Assembly (NCBI RefSeq): GCF_009363095.1 | Contig: NZ_CP045295.1 | Span: 6,291,001 to 6,355,000, forward strand | Direction of reading: 5' to 3' | Origin: Paenibacillus cellulositrophicus | Lineage (GTDB): Bacteria > Bacillota > Bacilli > Paenibacillales > Paenibacillaceae | DNA length: 64,000 nucleotides | Part shown: positions 1 through 8,914 of the stretch, piece after piece | How the letters are laid out: each line of letters begins with the position of its first letter | How positions within the stretch are numbered: position 1 is the stretch's first letter | Made by a program: the position numbers and the translations under genes | The notes under the pieces: model-generated | What the model saw: only the letters and a program-made list of their open reading frames with translations | Told to the model about the DNA's origin: nothing | Database searches by the model: none

Positions 1-155
1 CCCGCGCCAAAGCGCTGTACGCGAAGAGCGACGACGAGGTGCTGGCGATTCTGGACCAGGCTCAGAAGGACGCATTGGCGGTCGGATACGACAAACTGCT
101 CGAATACAAGACGCAGAAATGGCAGGAGAACCTGAAAAAAATCGGCGGTCAATAA
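1..155 (+). CDS. C-terminal end of an extracellular sugar-binding lipoprotein (partial)
   Basis: The reading frame open from position 3 gives about 50 residues ending KKIGGQ and a TAA at 153-155; the start lies left of the window. The tail, with helices around DEVLAILDQAQ and YDKLLEYKTQKW, resembles the last helix of LplA-type substrate-binding lipoproteins of carbohydrate ABC importers, which bind oligosaccharides outside the membrane. Its position just before a YesN/YesM sensor pair, and near a second set of Lpl-like transport genes, fits that reading. Only the C-terminus is visible, so the family is an inference from composition and context. Confidence 0.5.
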   Translation, partial: RAKALYAKSDDEVLAILDQAQKDALAVGYDKLLEYKTQKWQENLKKIGGQ

Positions 156-173
156 TCTAAATCTAGCATGTTC

Positions 174-189
174 TAGTATAATGATACTA
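174..189. promoter_or_regulatory. Inverted repeat containing a TATAAT box
   Basis: TAGTAT and ATACTA form a perfect 6-bp inverted repeat with a 4-nt spacer, and a TATAAT hexamer at 177-182 lies inside it. It sits in the roughly 200-nt gap between the solute-binding protein and the yesN-like gene and could be the promoter or operator of the two-component operon. No good -35 hexamer is visible at the proper distance, so this is weak. Confidence 0.3.
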
Positions 190-359
190 ATTCTTCTAAT
201 CGCGAGGATGCCGTCCCGACCCGGGGCGGCTGCTCGCTTCTCCAGCGTCCGGGGCGTATTCAGGGTAGTTGGCATGATCGCGTGGGACGGATGAAGGGAT
301 GTTTGTCTGAAGCCGGGATCTGACCATAGTATTCATTTTAATGATCAGGAGATGAGTTC

Positions 360-1925
360 ATGTACAAAGTGTTGATCGTGGATGACGAGATTCTTGATCT
401 GGAGGGTATGCGCTCTTTTATTCCTTGGGCAGAACTGGGGCTGGAAGTGACAGGCGCGGTGAACAATGGGTTTGACGCCTTGGCACTGCTGGAACGCCAG
501 CCGGTCGATATTTTAGTAACAGACGTACATATGCCTAGCATGACAGGCCTGGAGCTGGCCAGAAAGGCACGGGAGTTCGCGGGCCGGCTTCGGGTTATTT
601 TCGTGAGTGGTTACCAGGATTTTCACTATGTTAAAGAGGCGATTGCCCTGAACGCGTTCAGCTACGTGCTGAAGCCGATGGACGATAAGGAGCTGACCGA
701 TGCGCTGCGCACCGTCGTGCAGCAGCTTGATCAGGAGAAACGGCGGCAGCAGAACGAACAGGCTTACCGGGAAATCGCCAAAAATGACTATCTATTGAAG
801 CTTCTCGAAGGCGCGGAAGCCGAAGAGGCTGCCGGGGTGCTGCAGGAAAGCTACGGGTTTGACCGTTTAGGATGGCCGGTGCGTGCGGCCGCCGTCGAGC
901 TGGACGACCTCAGCTGGAAGCTCGACCCGATGCCGGAACACCGCCAGCAGGAATGGTTCAACCGATTTTACGATTCGCTGGTTCCGCTGCTCACCGAGGC
1001 CCGGATCCGGCATGTGTGCAAAACTTCGCGACGGCGGATTTTCGTGCTGATCGAAGACGGGGTGGACTTACAAGCGCTGTCGGCTCTGGCGGATCGGATT
1101 CAAGAGCTGCATCCCTTCTCCGTCACGGTCGGTGTAGGAGAAGAAGCGGTAAATCTGACCGGGTTGCGCCGTTCTTACGGTGAGGCCCTGGAGGCGCTGT
1201 CGTGCAAGCTGATCGCTGGCAAGGGCCGGGTCATCCGCCATGGGGAACTGAAATGGGACGATGCCCTCGAGCAGCCTTCCCAAACCGCTCTGCCGCTCGA
1301 GCCCCTGTATACCGCTGTAGTGAACTTCGATCTCGTCACGGTCAGCGACGAAATCGACCGGCTGTTCGCCGCTGCGGCCGGGATGAGATCGAAGCTGAAA
1401 ATCCAATATTTCGTCATGCACATCCTGCTTGGGCTCGAGCATCACCTCCGGGCGATCAACGAGAGCCTTGCGAACGCCTTCCAAGAGGAAACGGGAGGCA
1501 GTCCGGATGTGATGCTGCAGCTCGAGACGATCGACGATATCCGTTCCTGGCTGCGAAAACGGCTCTTTGCCGCCGCAGAGGTTATTCAGCGCCGTAAGCA
1601 GAAGAAAAGCTCGAAGCTCGTTGACGAAATGATCCGGTACGTGAAAGAGCAGCTGCACGAAAATGTGACGCTGAAGGAAGTCGCCGACCACCTATGCTTT
1701 TCCCCAAACTATTTGGGAACGCTCTTCAAGGAAGTGATGGGCACGAATTTCAGCGAATACGTCATTCACCTGCGGATGGAGAAAGCGGGCGAGCTCCTCA
1801 GGGATCCCAGAGTGAAGGTCTACGAAGTGGCCGACCGGGTCGGGTACCGGTATATGCCCTATTTCAGCCGGCAATTTAAAGAGGTGTTCGGCATGACGCC
1901 GGGCCAGTTCAGGAGAAACGTATAA
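360..1925 (+). CDS. yesN: YesN-like response regulator with AraC-type DNA-binding domain
   Basis: A 521-residue cytoplasmic response regulator. Residues 1-120 are a CheY-like receiver: acidic pocket DDE near residue 9, phospho-acceptor Asp in DILVTDVHMP near residue 55, and conserved Lys in YVLKPMDD near residue 105. A long middle region follows, and the last 100 residues are an AraC/XylS helix-turn-helix pair (VADHLCFSPNYLGTLFKEVM, then VADRVGYRYMPYFSRQFKEV). The ATG has the Shine-Dalgarno AGGAGATGAG just upstream. The stop overlaps the next gene's ATG by one base, so it is co-translated with the sensor kinase. Such pairs activate carbohydrate ABC importer genes; the signal here is probably a pectin-derived oligosaccharide, inferred from the neighbours. 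Confidence 0.92.
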   Translation: MYKVLIVDDEILDLEGMRSFIPWAELGLEVTGAVNNGFDALALLERQPVDILVTDVHMPSMTGLELARKAREFAGRLRVIFVSGYQDFHYVKEAIALNAFSYVLKPMDDKELTDALRTVVQQLDQEKRRQQNEQAYREIAKNDYLLKLLEGAEAEEAAGVLQESYGFDRLGWPVRAAAVELDDLSWKLDPMPEHRQQEWFNRFYDSLVPLLTEARIRHVCKTSRRRIFVLIEDGVDLQALSALADRIQELHPFSVTVGVGEEAVNLTGLRRSYGEALEALSCKLIAGKGRVIRHGELKWDDALEQPSQTALPLEPLYTAVVNFDLVTVSDEIDRLFAAAAGMRSKLKIQYFVMHILLGLEHHLRAINESLANAFQEETGGSPDVMLQLETIDDIRSWLRKRLFAAAEVIQRRKQKKSSKLVDEMIRYVKEQLHENVTLKEVADHLCFSPNYLGTLFKEVMGTNFSEYVIHLRMEKAGELLRDPRVKVYEVADRVGYRYMPYFSRQFKEVFGMTPGQFRRNV

Positions 1926-3787
1926 TGAGGCGCGCGGCAATGAGGCCGCCAGGCGGGAAGCTGTTCCTGCCCTTTGGCGTCAAACTGTTTATCTCCTATT
2001 TGGTGCTGATCATCGTGCCGATTTTTATGTTCGGTTATATCGCCAATACAATCCTCGTCAACTCCTACCGCGAGCAAATGAACACGAATTTGACCGGGAC
2101 GCTGAAGCAGATCCGCGACAACATCGCCTATAAAATGGAGGACACGCAACGGCTGTCGGACTTGCTGTACTTTGACGAAAGCATGCCCTTGGAGCTGATG
2201 CGATACGAGGAGGGCTGGGTCAGCTACCAGACTACAAAAAAGCTTCTGATTCCAAAGTTCCGCCAAGTCACGGATTCGAGCAACCTGCGGATCTGGATGA
2301 GCATTTATTTAAAAAACGAAACGCTGCCCGAAATCTATAACGCCGACCCGCAGGGGACGGACCCTTTGACCAGGGGGAATCATTGGGATTTGTACCATTT
2401 GAACCGGATCCAGAACAAACCGTGGTACGCTGACTTTCCTCCGGAGGAATACGGCAAAACCGTCGTGTGGAGGCAGGTGGAGGACGACGGCATGTTCGGG
2501 AGGATCTCGCTGCTGCGGCGGCTGGTCGATACCCGCGATCCAATGAAGCTGGAGACGATCGGGTTTATCCGGATCAGCGTTTATTTGTCCGAAATTTTCC
2601 GGAGCGTCGATGCGGGCAAAATCGGCAGCGGCAGCATGCTGTCGATCAGCGGGGAGGGAGGCCGGCGAATGTACGCTTCCGGCGAAAGCGGTCTGCTGCT
2701 GGCTTCCGAACCCGGGAGCAAGGTGGAGATCGATCCGGGCCGTTATACGATGCTGGAGGAAACGCTGCCGGAGCTCGGCTGGAACTTGGCGGCCTACGTA
2801 CCGAACAGCGTGGTAGAGCAGGACACGCGCAAGGTGAACCTGCTTACGCTGATCATTTGTCTGCTCAGCGTAGGCCTGATCTCGATCGTCGCCTACGGGG
2901 TGTCCCGCTTCTTTTCCAGAAGGGTGTCCAAGGTCGTATCGGTGCTGCAGCGTTTTCAGCAGGGGGATTTTCACAAGCGGATCCATTACCGGGGGAACGA
3001 CGAATTTACGATCATCGCCGGCTCGCTGAACAAGCTGGGCGAGCAGACGGAGCATTTGATCCAGGAAGTGTACGTCACGAATTTAAAGAAAAAGGAAGCA
3101 GAGCTTGAGACGCTGCAGGCCCAGATCAACCCGCACTTCCTGTACAATACGCTCTCATCGATCAGCCGGCTGGCCAAGTTCGGGCAAGTGGATAAGCAGC
3201 ACCAGATGGTCATGAACCTGGCGAAGTTTTACCGGCTGTCGCTGAATGAAGGGCAGACCGTCATTTCGATTTATCATGAAATCGAGCAGGCGCAGGCATA
3301 TATCGATATCCAGCAGGTCAAGTACGGTGAGCGGATGGAGGTTCATTTTGACATCGACCCGCAGATCGTCAAGTTTATGACGGTGAAGCTGATTCTTCAG
3401 CCGTTCATCGAGAACGCGCTGCAGCATGCCTGGCGCGGGGACCGGATTTATATCCGGGTTGTCGGGCGGATGGACGCCGGGACCGACTCGATCGTTTTCC
3501 AGATCATCGACGACGGCAGCGGGATGACTCGGGAGCGGGTGGAGGAGCTGTCCGGCTCGGGCTCGGGTGCGGGCACGGCCGGGCCAGGCACCTCGCAGCA
3601 GCGCAAAGGTTACGGCATCCGGAACGTAAACGACCGAATCAAGCTGTATTTCGGGAGCGATTACGGCGTCTCCCTGTACAGCCGGCCGGGGATCGGAACC
3701 TGCGTGTCGATCCGGATTCCGGTGCAGCCGCGCAGCCGGGGCGAACAACGGCAGAACGGTCATGACCATATCGGGAGGACCGGATGA
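1925..3787 (+). CDS. yesM: YesM-like sensor histidine kinase
   Basis: A 620-residue membrane sensor kinase paired with the preceding regulator. An N-terminal membrane segment (about residues 17-40) is followed by an extracytoplasmic dCache-like region of about 250 residues, a second membrane segment near residues 300-322, a HAMP linker, and a His_kinase domain of the LytS/YesM type. The phospho-acceptor histidine is in QINPHFLYNTLSSISRL near residue 404. The HATPase region follows, with N box (IENALQHAW) and G box (DDGSGM, GYGIRNV). The start ATG shares its A with the stop of yesN and has AGGAGA eight bases upstream. It ends in a hydrophilic tail. It should sense an extracellular sugar or sugar-bound protein and phosphorylate the YesN-like protein. 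Confidence 0.92.
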   Translation: MRRAAMRPPGGKLFLPFGVKLFISYLVLIIVPIFMFGYIANTILVNSYREQMNTNLTGTLKQIRDNIAYKMEDTQRLSDLLYFDESMPLELMRYEEGWVSYQTTKKLLIPKFRQVTDSSNLRIWMSIYLKNETLPEIYNADPQGTDPLTRGNHWDLYHLNRIQNKPWYADFPPEEYGKTVVWRQVEDDGMFGRISLLRRLVDTRDPMKLETIGFIRISVYLSEIFRSVDAGKIGSGSMLSISGEGGRRMYASGESGLLLASEPGSKVEIDPGRYTMLEETLPELGWNLAAYVPNSVVEQDTRKVNLLTLIICLLSVGLISIVAYGVSRFFSRRVSKVVSVLQRFQQGDFHKRIHYRGNDEFTIIAGSLNKLGEQTEHLIQEVYVTNLKKKEAELETLQAQINPHFLYNTLSSISRLAKFGQVDKQHQMVMNLAKFYRLSLNEGQTVISIYHEIEQAQAYIDIQQVKYGERMEVHFDIDPQIVKFMTVKLILQPFIENALQHAWRGDRIYIRVVGRMDAGTDSIVFQIIDDGSGMTRERVEELSGSGSGAGTAGPGTSQQRKGYGIRNVNDRIKLYFGSDYGVSLYSRPGIGTCVSIRIPVQPRSRGEQRQNGHDHIGRTG

Positions 3788-4138
3788 GGTGGAGAGAAAC
3801 GGGAGATGCAGCTGAGGAAACCGCTGTAACAGTATTGCATAGCAGCCGTAAGCCGTACGTGGATGATGGCGGAGCCGGATCAGCGCAGCGCCGAAACGAT
3901 CGAGCAGGGGGACGGTGGTGTAACAGCATTTCCGTCCATTATCAGCCGAACAGAAGTAGTATTAGACTGGTTACTAAGTGTAAGCTCATGGCATTAAAAA
4001 GGGAGCGATCCGATCACGGATTCGCTCCCTTTTGTTGTTTTTCGTATATGTTCTTTTAACCCCATAGTGGCCACATGGCCGTAGGATGACCACGGTCGAG
4101 AATCGCAGTATGCAGTCTGTATGGCATCCCCCGGCGAA
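3788..4138. other. Intergenic region with one bidirectional terminator
   Basis: About 350 bases between the convergent yesM-like and bmrD-like genes. The only clear feature is the hairpin at 3996-4036. An open frame on the + strand (3784-4059) crosses the terminator, has no ribosome binding site and no recognisable protein content, so I do not call it a gene. Confidence 0.6.
3996..4036. terminator. Bidirectional intrinsic terminator
   Basis: GGGAGCGA-TCCG pairs with CGGA-TTCGCTCCC around a 4-nt loop, with an A-run before and a T-run (CTTTTGTTG) after. It separates the convergent sensor kinase and exporter operons. Confidence 0.85.
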
Positions 4139-6223
4139 TTACACCGGTGAAGGCGCCTGAACCGGCGGCTGTGCTTTGATTCCGCTGTCCGGGGCAGGTG
4201 CGGCTGCACCCGAGCCCTGCTGAAGCTGATACATTTGATAGTATCTGCCGCCGAGCTTCATCAGCTCGTCATGGCTGCCTTTCTCGACAATCTCGCCCCG
4301 GTGCAGCACCAGAATCTGATCGGCGCTGCGGATGGTCGAGAGACGGTGCGCGATGATGAACGTCGTACGACCCTTCTTCAGCACCTCAAGCGCGGATTGG
4401 ATCAGGCTCTCCGTCTCGGTATCGATGTTGGCCGTGGCCTCGTCGAGGATGAGGATCGCCGGATCGAAGGCGAGCGCGCGCGCAAACGAGATCAGCTGGC
4501 GCTGTCCCGCCGAGAGTGTGCTGCCCTTCTCGACGACAGGCTCATCGAAGCCCTGCGGCAGATGCGCAAGGATCCGCTCGGCGCCGACATCGCGCAGCGC
4601 CTTTTCAATTTGCTCGCGCGAAATTTTGGCGTCGCCCAGACTGACGTTCGAGGCGATCGTACCTGTGAAGAGGTACGGATCCTGGAGGACGATGCCCATA
4701 TGATGGCGCAGCCATTGCTTCGGCAGTGCGGTCACATCCTGGCCGTCGATGGTGATCGTCCCTTTTTGCGGGTCATAGAACCGGAACAGCAGGTTGATAA
4801 TCGAGCTTTTGCCGGAACCGGTATGGCCGACCAAAGCGACCGTCTGCCCCTGCTTCGCTTCAAAATTGATGTTTTTCAGGACATAATGGTCTTCCTTGTA
4901 GGCAAAGGAGACGTTTTTGAACTCGACGTTGCCTTTGTACCGCGGCATACTTCCGTCCGTCACGTCTTCGCCCGGCTCATCCATCAGCGTAAATACGCGG
5001 CCGGCCGAGACCATGGAAGAGTCCAGGGCGGCGAGCTGATTGACCATCCCGGTGATCGGCTGGAACAGGCGCCCCAGCACGTCGACGAAGGCGTACAGCA
5101 CGCCGAGCGACACGGCGCTGCCTCCGGTCAGCGTGCCAAAGCCGAAGTACCAGAGGATCACGGCAAAGGAGAAGCTGCGCAGCACGTTGACCAGATTGTG
5201 TGTCGTTAGCGCGTTCAAATTGAGCATTTTGTTCTGATGCTTCATATAGTCGTCGTTCAAGGCTTCAAACTCTTCGGACGTCTGCTTCTGCCGGCGGAAT
5301 ATGCGGATAATGGACATCCCTTGAATGGACTCATTGATGATGGCGTTAATTTCGCTTAAGCGCGACCGGATGATCGTGTTGTACTTGGTCGCGAATTTCC
5401 GGTAGAGCACGATCCATACGATCAGCAGCGGGACGACGAACAAGCAGACGAGGCCGAGCCGGACGTCCAGCAGGAACAAGGCGATATACACCCCGGTAAT
5501 ATAGATGATCCCCGAGCTGAAGTTCGACAGCACCGCAACAAACAGGTCCTTGACCGCTTCGGTGTCATTGGTGATGCGGGAGACTACCTTGCCGGCAGGC
5601 AGTGTATCGAAGAAATACACCGGAAGCCGCTGCATATGCGCATAGATGTCAGTCCGGAGCTTCTGGATGACTTTGTTGGCGGAAGACTGCAGCCAGTACG
5701 TTTTGCCGAATTCCGTAAAGATGCTGATCACCAGGAAAATGCAGTACAGTCCGACGAGCTTCAAAATACCCGGTATTTCCAGCTTGTAGAAGGAATACAG
5801 CTCACTCGCGGACAGCTTGGCGGCCGGATAGGTTTCCACAGCGCCGCCGCGGCTGATCGTCAGCCGTCCGTTCTCGAATTTGCGCTCCCCGTCCGGATTG
5901 GCTACGGGCTGGTTGACAAAATAAAAGTCCCGTCCGATTTGCAGCAGCCGGACTTCCTGGCCTTTGGCTTCTCCTTCACCGAAGCGGTCACCGCGCTTGT
6001 AATAATAGCCGTTGTAGGATACGGCGTTTTCAGATGATGTCGTTTCAAAATACGGCTTTTCAATACCCAGCATATGATCGTCGATCATCGTCTTGGCGAT
6101 GAACGGGCCGGCAAGCTCGGCGCCGACGCCGATCGCAAGGGCGATGATGGCCGCGATAAAGATGCCTTTGGCGCATAGGGCGTACTGGAACAGCCGCTTG
6201 CCTACGCTAGCTTTGGAATTCAT
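4139..6223 (-). CDS. bmrD: BmrD/YheH-like half of a heterodimeric ABC multidrug exporter
   Basis: A 694-residue exporter half: a six-helix transmembrane domain then a nucleotide-binding domain. An extra extracellular domain of about 90 residues lies between helices 1 and 2, as in YheH/BmrD. Walker A GHTGSGKSS is near residue 465, the signature reads LSAGQ (changed from LSGGQ), and Walker B ILILDEATANID, near residue 590, keeps the catalytic Glu. An altered signature here, paired with an Asp catalytic residue in the partner, is the expected split of one active and one degenerate ATP site in heterodimeric exporters. The start is set at ATG 6223 by GAGGTG eight bases upstream; an ATG 15 bases earlier has no such site. 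It lies 17 bases after the partner gene, in one operon. Confidence 0.9.
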   Translation of the reverse strand: MNSKASVGKRLFQYALCAKGIFIAAIIALAIGVGAELAGPFIAKTMIDDHMLGIEKPYFETTSSENAVSYNGYYYKRGDRFGEGEAKGQEVRLLQIGRDFYFVNQPVANPDGERKFENGRLTISRGGAVETYPAAKLSASELYSFYKLEIPGILKLVGLYCIFLVISIFTEFGKTYWLQSSANKVIQKLRTDIYAHMQRLPVYFFDTLPAGKVVSRITNDTEAVKDLFVAVLSNFSSGIIYITGVYIALFLLDVRLGLVCLFVVPLLIVWIVLYRKFATKYNTIIRSRLSEINAIINESIQGMSIIRIFRRQKQTSEEFEALNDDYMKHQNKMLNLNALTTHNLVNVLRSFSFAVILWYFGFGTLTGGSAVSLGVLYAFVDVLGRLFQPITGMVNQLAALDSSMVSAGRVFTLMDEPGEDVTDGSMPRYKGNVEFKNVSFAYKEDHYVLKNINFEAKQGQTVALVGHTGSGKSSIINLLFRFYDPQKGTITIDGQDVTALPKQWLRHHMGIVLQDPYLFTGTIASNVSLGDAKISREQIEKALRDVGAERILAHLPQGFDEPVVEKGSTLSAGQRQLISFARALAFDPAILILDEATANIDTETESLIQSALEVLKKGRTTFIIAHRLSTIRSADQILVLHRGEIVEKGSHDELMKLGGRYYQMYQLQQGSGAAAPAPDSGIKAQPPVQAPSPV

Positions 6224-6240
6224 AGGTTTACACCTCATTT

Positions 6241-7995
6241 TTAAGTGGACAAATTGTTTTCGACCTGCTGCCGTTCAAACTGCTCGCGGTACCAGCCGCC
6301 TTTGGAGAGCAGCTGCGCGTGGGTTCCTTGTTCGACGATGGCTCCTTCATCCAGCACCACGATCCAGTCCGCATGTTCGATGGCGGACAGGCGGTGCGTG
6401 GAGATCAGCGTCGTTTTGCCGGAGCGCTGCTTGCGGATATTGTCGATGATCCGCGCCTCGGTCCGGGCGTCGACCGCGGAGAGGGCGTCATCGAGAATCA
6501 GGATCTCCGGATCGGAGATGAACGCTCTGGCCAGCGATACGCGCTGCTTCTGGCCGCCGGAAAGGGATACGCCTTTCTCGCCGACGAGGGTGTCAAGTCC
6601 GGCTGCGAGCGTGTGCAGGTCGTTGTCAAACGCAGCTGTCGCGATTGCTTCCATAATGATGTCGTCTTCGGCCTGGAATTTGCCGAACTGGATATTTTGC
6701 CGGACCGATTTAGAGAATAGGATTTGTTCCTGCGGAACATAGCCGATCCAGCTGTGAAGCTGGTTTTGGGTAATGCGCTCGATCGGAACCTCCGAGATCA
6801 GAATATCGCCTGTTCCCGTCGGATACTCGTGCAGCAGCTGCTTCAAGAGCGTCGACTTACCGCTGCCGGTCCGTCCCACGACGCCGAGCGTCTGGCCCTT
6901 ATGCAAGGTCAGGTTAATGTGCTTCAGATTGTCGACCGATGAGGTCGGATACCGGAACGTGACATCCCGCAGCTCAATCGTGTCGGGACGCTCCACCTGA
7001 ACCGGATCGGGCGCATCCTGAACGTCCGGCACGACCGATAACGTCTCATTGACCCGGTCGAGGGAGGCGCTGCCCCGCTGCATGACATTGATCAGCTCAC
7101 CGATCGCAAACATCGGCCAGATCATCATCCCAAGGTACATATTGAACGATACGAGATCCCCCAGGGTAATTTGATTTTTAAAAACGAGATAAATGCCGAA
7201 AGCCAGGCCGATCACGTAACTTGCGCCTACGCATAAGCGGATGGTCGGCTCGAACAGGGCGTCCAGCTTGGCGACCCGCATGTTTTTGCGGTACACATCG
7301 TCCGTAATTTCCTTGAACCGGCGCTGGTCCTCACGCTCCTGAACGTACGCCCGGATTACGCGCACCCCGGCGACCGATTCCAGCACCTGGTCGTTCATGT
7401 CACCGAACGCGTCCTGAGCGGCCGTATACCGTTCGTGAATGACCTTGCCGTAAATTTTCATGGCCAGGGCGATAAACGGCAGCGGCAGGATGGCGGCGAG
7501 CGTCAGCTTCCAGCTGATGAGAAAGCCCATCGCCAGCAGCACGACGCTGAGGTACACCGTCGAGTCTGTCATCACAAGCATGCCGAAGCCCGCCGTGTTG
7601 GCAACGGAACGCAGGTCGTTGGTGGCTCTGGCCATCAAATCACCCGTCCGGTTCCGTTCGAAGAACGGAGGGACCATGCGCAGCAGCTGGTTCATGTAGC
7701 GGGAACGCAGGATGCGCTCCACGAGGTTAGCGCCGCCGAACAGCTTGTGCATCCATATGTAGGTGATGATGTAAATCACGGTGAGCGTACCGAGAATCAG
7801 CACAATATACCGTGTCAGCGAAGTCCAGGTAATCGAACCGCGGACGATTTCGTCGATGGCGTTTCCGAGAAAACGCGGGGGAAACAGCTCGCCGATTCCG
7901 CAGAGGATCAGCATGATCAAACCGATCAAGTAACGCTTCTTTTCCTGGCGGAAAAACCAGCCCAGGTTTTTAAGTACGGAAAACAAAACTTTCAC
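6241..7995 (-). CDS. bmrC: BmrC/YheI-like half of a heterodimeric ABC multidrug exporter
   Basis: A 584-residue exporter half with six transmembrane helices (residues 1-310) and an ATPase domain. Walker A GRTGSGKST is near residue 370, the signature LSGGQKQR is canonical, and Walker B reads ILILDDALSAVD, with Asp instead of the catalytic Glu. That substitution marks the degenerate site of BmrC/YheI-type partners. It pairs with the gene directly downstream to pump amphipathic drugs out of the cell. The start is GTG 7995 after AGAGGA with short spacing; an in-frame TTG at 7986 is possible. It is preceded by a leader of about 400 bases with tiny reading frames and a terminator, suggesting induction by ribosome-targeting antibiotics as described for B. 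subtilis bmrCD. Confidence 0.9.
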   Translation of the reverse strand: MKVLFSVLKNLGWFFRQEKKRYLIGLIMLILCGIGELFPPRFLGNAIDEIVRGSITWTSLTRYIVLILGTLTVIYIITYIWMHKLFGGANLVERILRSRYMNQLLRMVPPFFERNRTGDLMARATNDLRSVANTAGFGMLVMTDSTVYLSVVLLAMGFLISWKLTLAAILPLPFIALAMKIYGKVIHERYTAAQDAFGDMNDQVLESVAGVRVIRAYVQEREDQRRFKEITDDVYRKNMRVAKLDALFEPTIRLCVGASYVIGLAFGIYLVFKNQITLGDLVSFNMYLGMMIWPMFAIGELINVMQRGSASLDRVNETLSVVPDVQDAPDPVQVERPDTIELRDVTFRYPTSSVDNLKHINLTLHKGQTLGVVGRTGSGKSTLLKQLLHEYPTGTGDILISEVPIERITQNQLHSWIGYVPQEQILFSKSVRQNIQFGKFQAEDDIIMEAIATAAFDNDLHTLAAGLDTLVGEKGVSLSGGQKQRVSLARAFISDPEILILDDALSAVDARTEARIIDNIRKQRSGKTTLISTHRLSAIEHADWIVVLDEGAIVEQGTHAQLLSKGGWYREQFERQQVENNLST

Positions 7996-8038
7996 TTCCT
8001 CTCAGGTCTAAAATGCCGGCAGTTCTTGCTTGCGGAGT

Positions 8039-8179
8039 TCATGGAAAATTAAAAAAGGCATACCATCCGTATACGGACGATATGCCTTGCAATCCTACAT
8101 TTATCATGCGTACGGTTGAGTGTGAGCAGCCGTACCGCGGAAGGTTAATATTCAATGGCTCCAAGAGGCACGACTTCAT
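8039..8179 (-). CDS. 46-residue leader peptide overlapping an attenuator (BmrB-like position)
   Basis: A short frame starts at ATG 8179 with TAAGGAG six bases upstream and ends at TGA 8039-8041, beyond the terminator hairpin. The peptide begins MKSCLLEPLNINLPRYGCSH and ends WYAFFNFP. It has no domain I recognise. Its last 13 codons are the stem and T-run of the terminator at 8049-8088, so ribosomes on this frame control whether the hairpin forms. This is the arrangement known for bmrB upstream of bmrCD in B. subtilis, where slowed translation lets RNA polymerase read on. The protein sequence itself need not be conserved. That it is translated is an inference from the ribosome binding site and the layout. 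Confidence 0.55.
   Translation of the reverse strand: MKSCLLEPLNINLPRYGCSHSTVRMINVGLQGISSVYGWYAFFNFP
8049..8088 (-). terminator. Intrinsic terminator / attenuator in the bmrCD leader
   Basis: Read on the minus strand, AAGGCATA pairs with TATGCCTT, with an inner self-complementary CCGTATACGG and a run of six T after the stem. It lies between the promoter at 8403-8432 and bmrC. A second hairpin just before it (GTACGG with CCGTAC, about 8110-8137) shares sequence with the inner stem and could compete with it. Confidence 0.75.
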
Positions 8180-8187
8180 CGCGCTCC

Positions 8188-8280
8188 TTAAGAAGGCCTC
8201 ACCAGCAGGGCTGCTCCAGTATTCAATTGATAAAGATCTTGATGATGGTTGCGTGGATGAAAATTTATCATATTGAACAC
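8188..8280 (-). CDS. 30-residue upstream leader peptide
   Basis: GTG 8280 follows AAAGGGTGAG with five-base spacing. The frame encodes MFNMINFHPRNHHQDLYQL and continues to a TAA at 8188-8190. That stop overlaps the Shine-Dalgarno TAAGGAG of the next small frame, so translation of the two would be coupled. The peptide is unusually rich in His, Asn and Gln. No function is recognised; it may be a second sensor element of the leader or a chance frame. Confidence 0.35.
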   Translation of the reverse strand: MFNMINFHPRNHHQDLYQLNTGAALLVRPS

Positions 8281-8402
8281 AGAACTCACCCTTTCTTGTT
8301 GATGTTGGTCTTGAGCCCGAACAGGGAGCACTTGCGTATCAAGGACACGACCTTGTCGGGTTCATTTGGGAATAAATTGAAAACGGATCTCGTATGCAGA
8401 AA

Positions 8403-8432
8403 ATTTTATCATCGCGTCAAGAGAGCTGTCAA
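8403..8432 (-). promoter_or_regulatory. SigmaA promoter of the bmrCD leader
   Basis: On the minus strand TTGACA (8432-8427), an 18-base spacer and TAAAAT (8408-8403). Transcription would start near 8396 and give a leader of about 400 bases before bmrC. Confidence 0.65.
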
Positions 8433-8511
8433 TTTATATTTTCAGGAATCCGCAAAAAAATGTTATGATGTACTTATGAACATACAGATTAGAGAGAGGG
8501 AGTGAAACCAG

Positions 8512-8835
8512 ATGGAACTGCGGATCAGCCCAGACGCTGCACGCTGGTATAAACGAGAATTGAATTTGGCAGAGGGCGCGGCGCTTCGCTTTTTTCCCCG
8601 CTACAGCTCGGGCGGCGGACTGCATCCCGGATTTTCGCTCGGCATTTCCGTGGAGAACCCGGAGCATCCGGTGCTGAAGGAAGAGCTTGAGGGCGTGGCC
8701 TTTTTTATAGAGGAACAGGACACCTGGTATCTGCAAGGATACGATCTGGTCGTCAATTATTTGGCAGCTTACGATGACATTGAATATGTATATGAAGCGG
8801 AGCGGGAACATAACACTTCCGCCACTTCATCATGA
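8512..8835 (+). CDS. HesB/IscA-like protein of the YneR type
   Basis: A 107-residue cytoplasmic protein with the HesB/YneR fold signature: an N-terminal WYKREL helix, the RFFPRYSSGGG loop, PGFSLG, and an acidic C-terminal region. The cysteines used by IscA scaffolds for iron-sulphur clusters are absent, as in the YneR subgroup, so a cluster-carrier role is doubtful and the function is unknown. The ATG has GAGAGGGAG upstream; a TATGAT box at 8464-8469 may be its -10. It is transcribed divergently from the bmrCD leader, leaving about 35 bases between the two promoters. It is unrelated to the sugar genes around it. Confidence 0.8.
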   Translation: MELRISPDAARWYKRELNLAEGAALRFFPRYSSGGGLHPGFSLGISVENPEHPVLKEELEGVAFFIEEQDTWYLQGYDLVVNYLAAYDDIEYVYEAEREHNTSATSS

Positions 8836-8914
8836 TGTTGAATCGGCCGCATCCGCTAAACCAAGCGAATGTGGCTTTTCTTTTTGCAGGCTGCAAGGCA
8901 TGGGGCCATTCACG

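Noticed and set aside
3784..4059. 91-codon + strand frame after the sensor kinase
   Set aside because: No ribosome binding site, unnatural composition, and it runs through the bidirectional terminator.
4235..5209. 324-codon + strand frame
   Set aside because: Antisense to the ATPase domain of the bmrD-like gene, without any recognisable motif.
7435..8052. 205-codon + strand frame
   Set aside because: Antisense to bmrC and rich in His/Gln/Asp as expected for an opposite-strand frame of a membrane protein.
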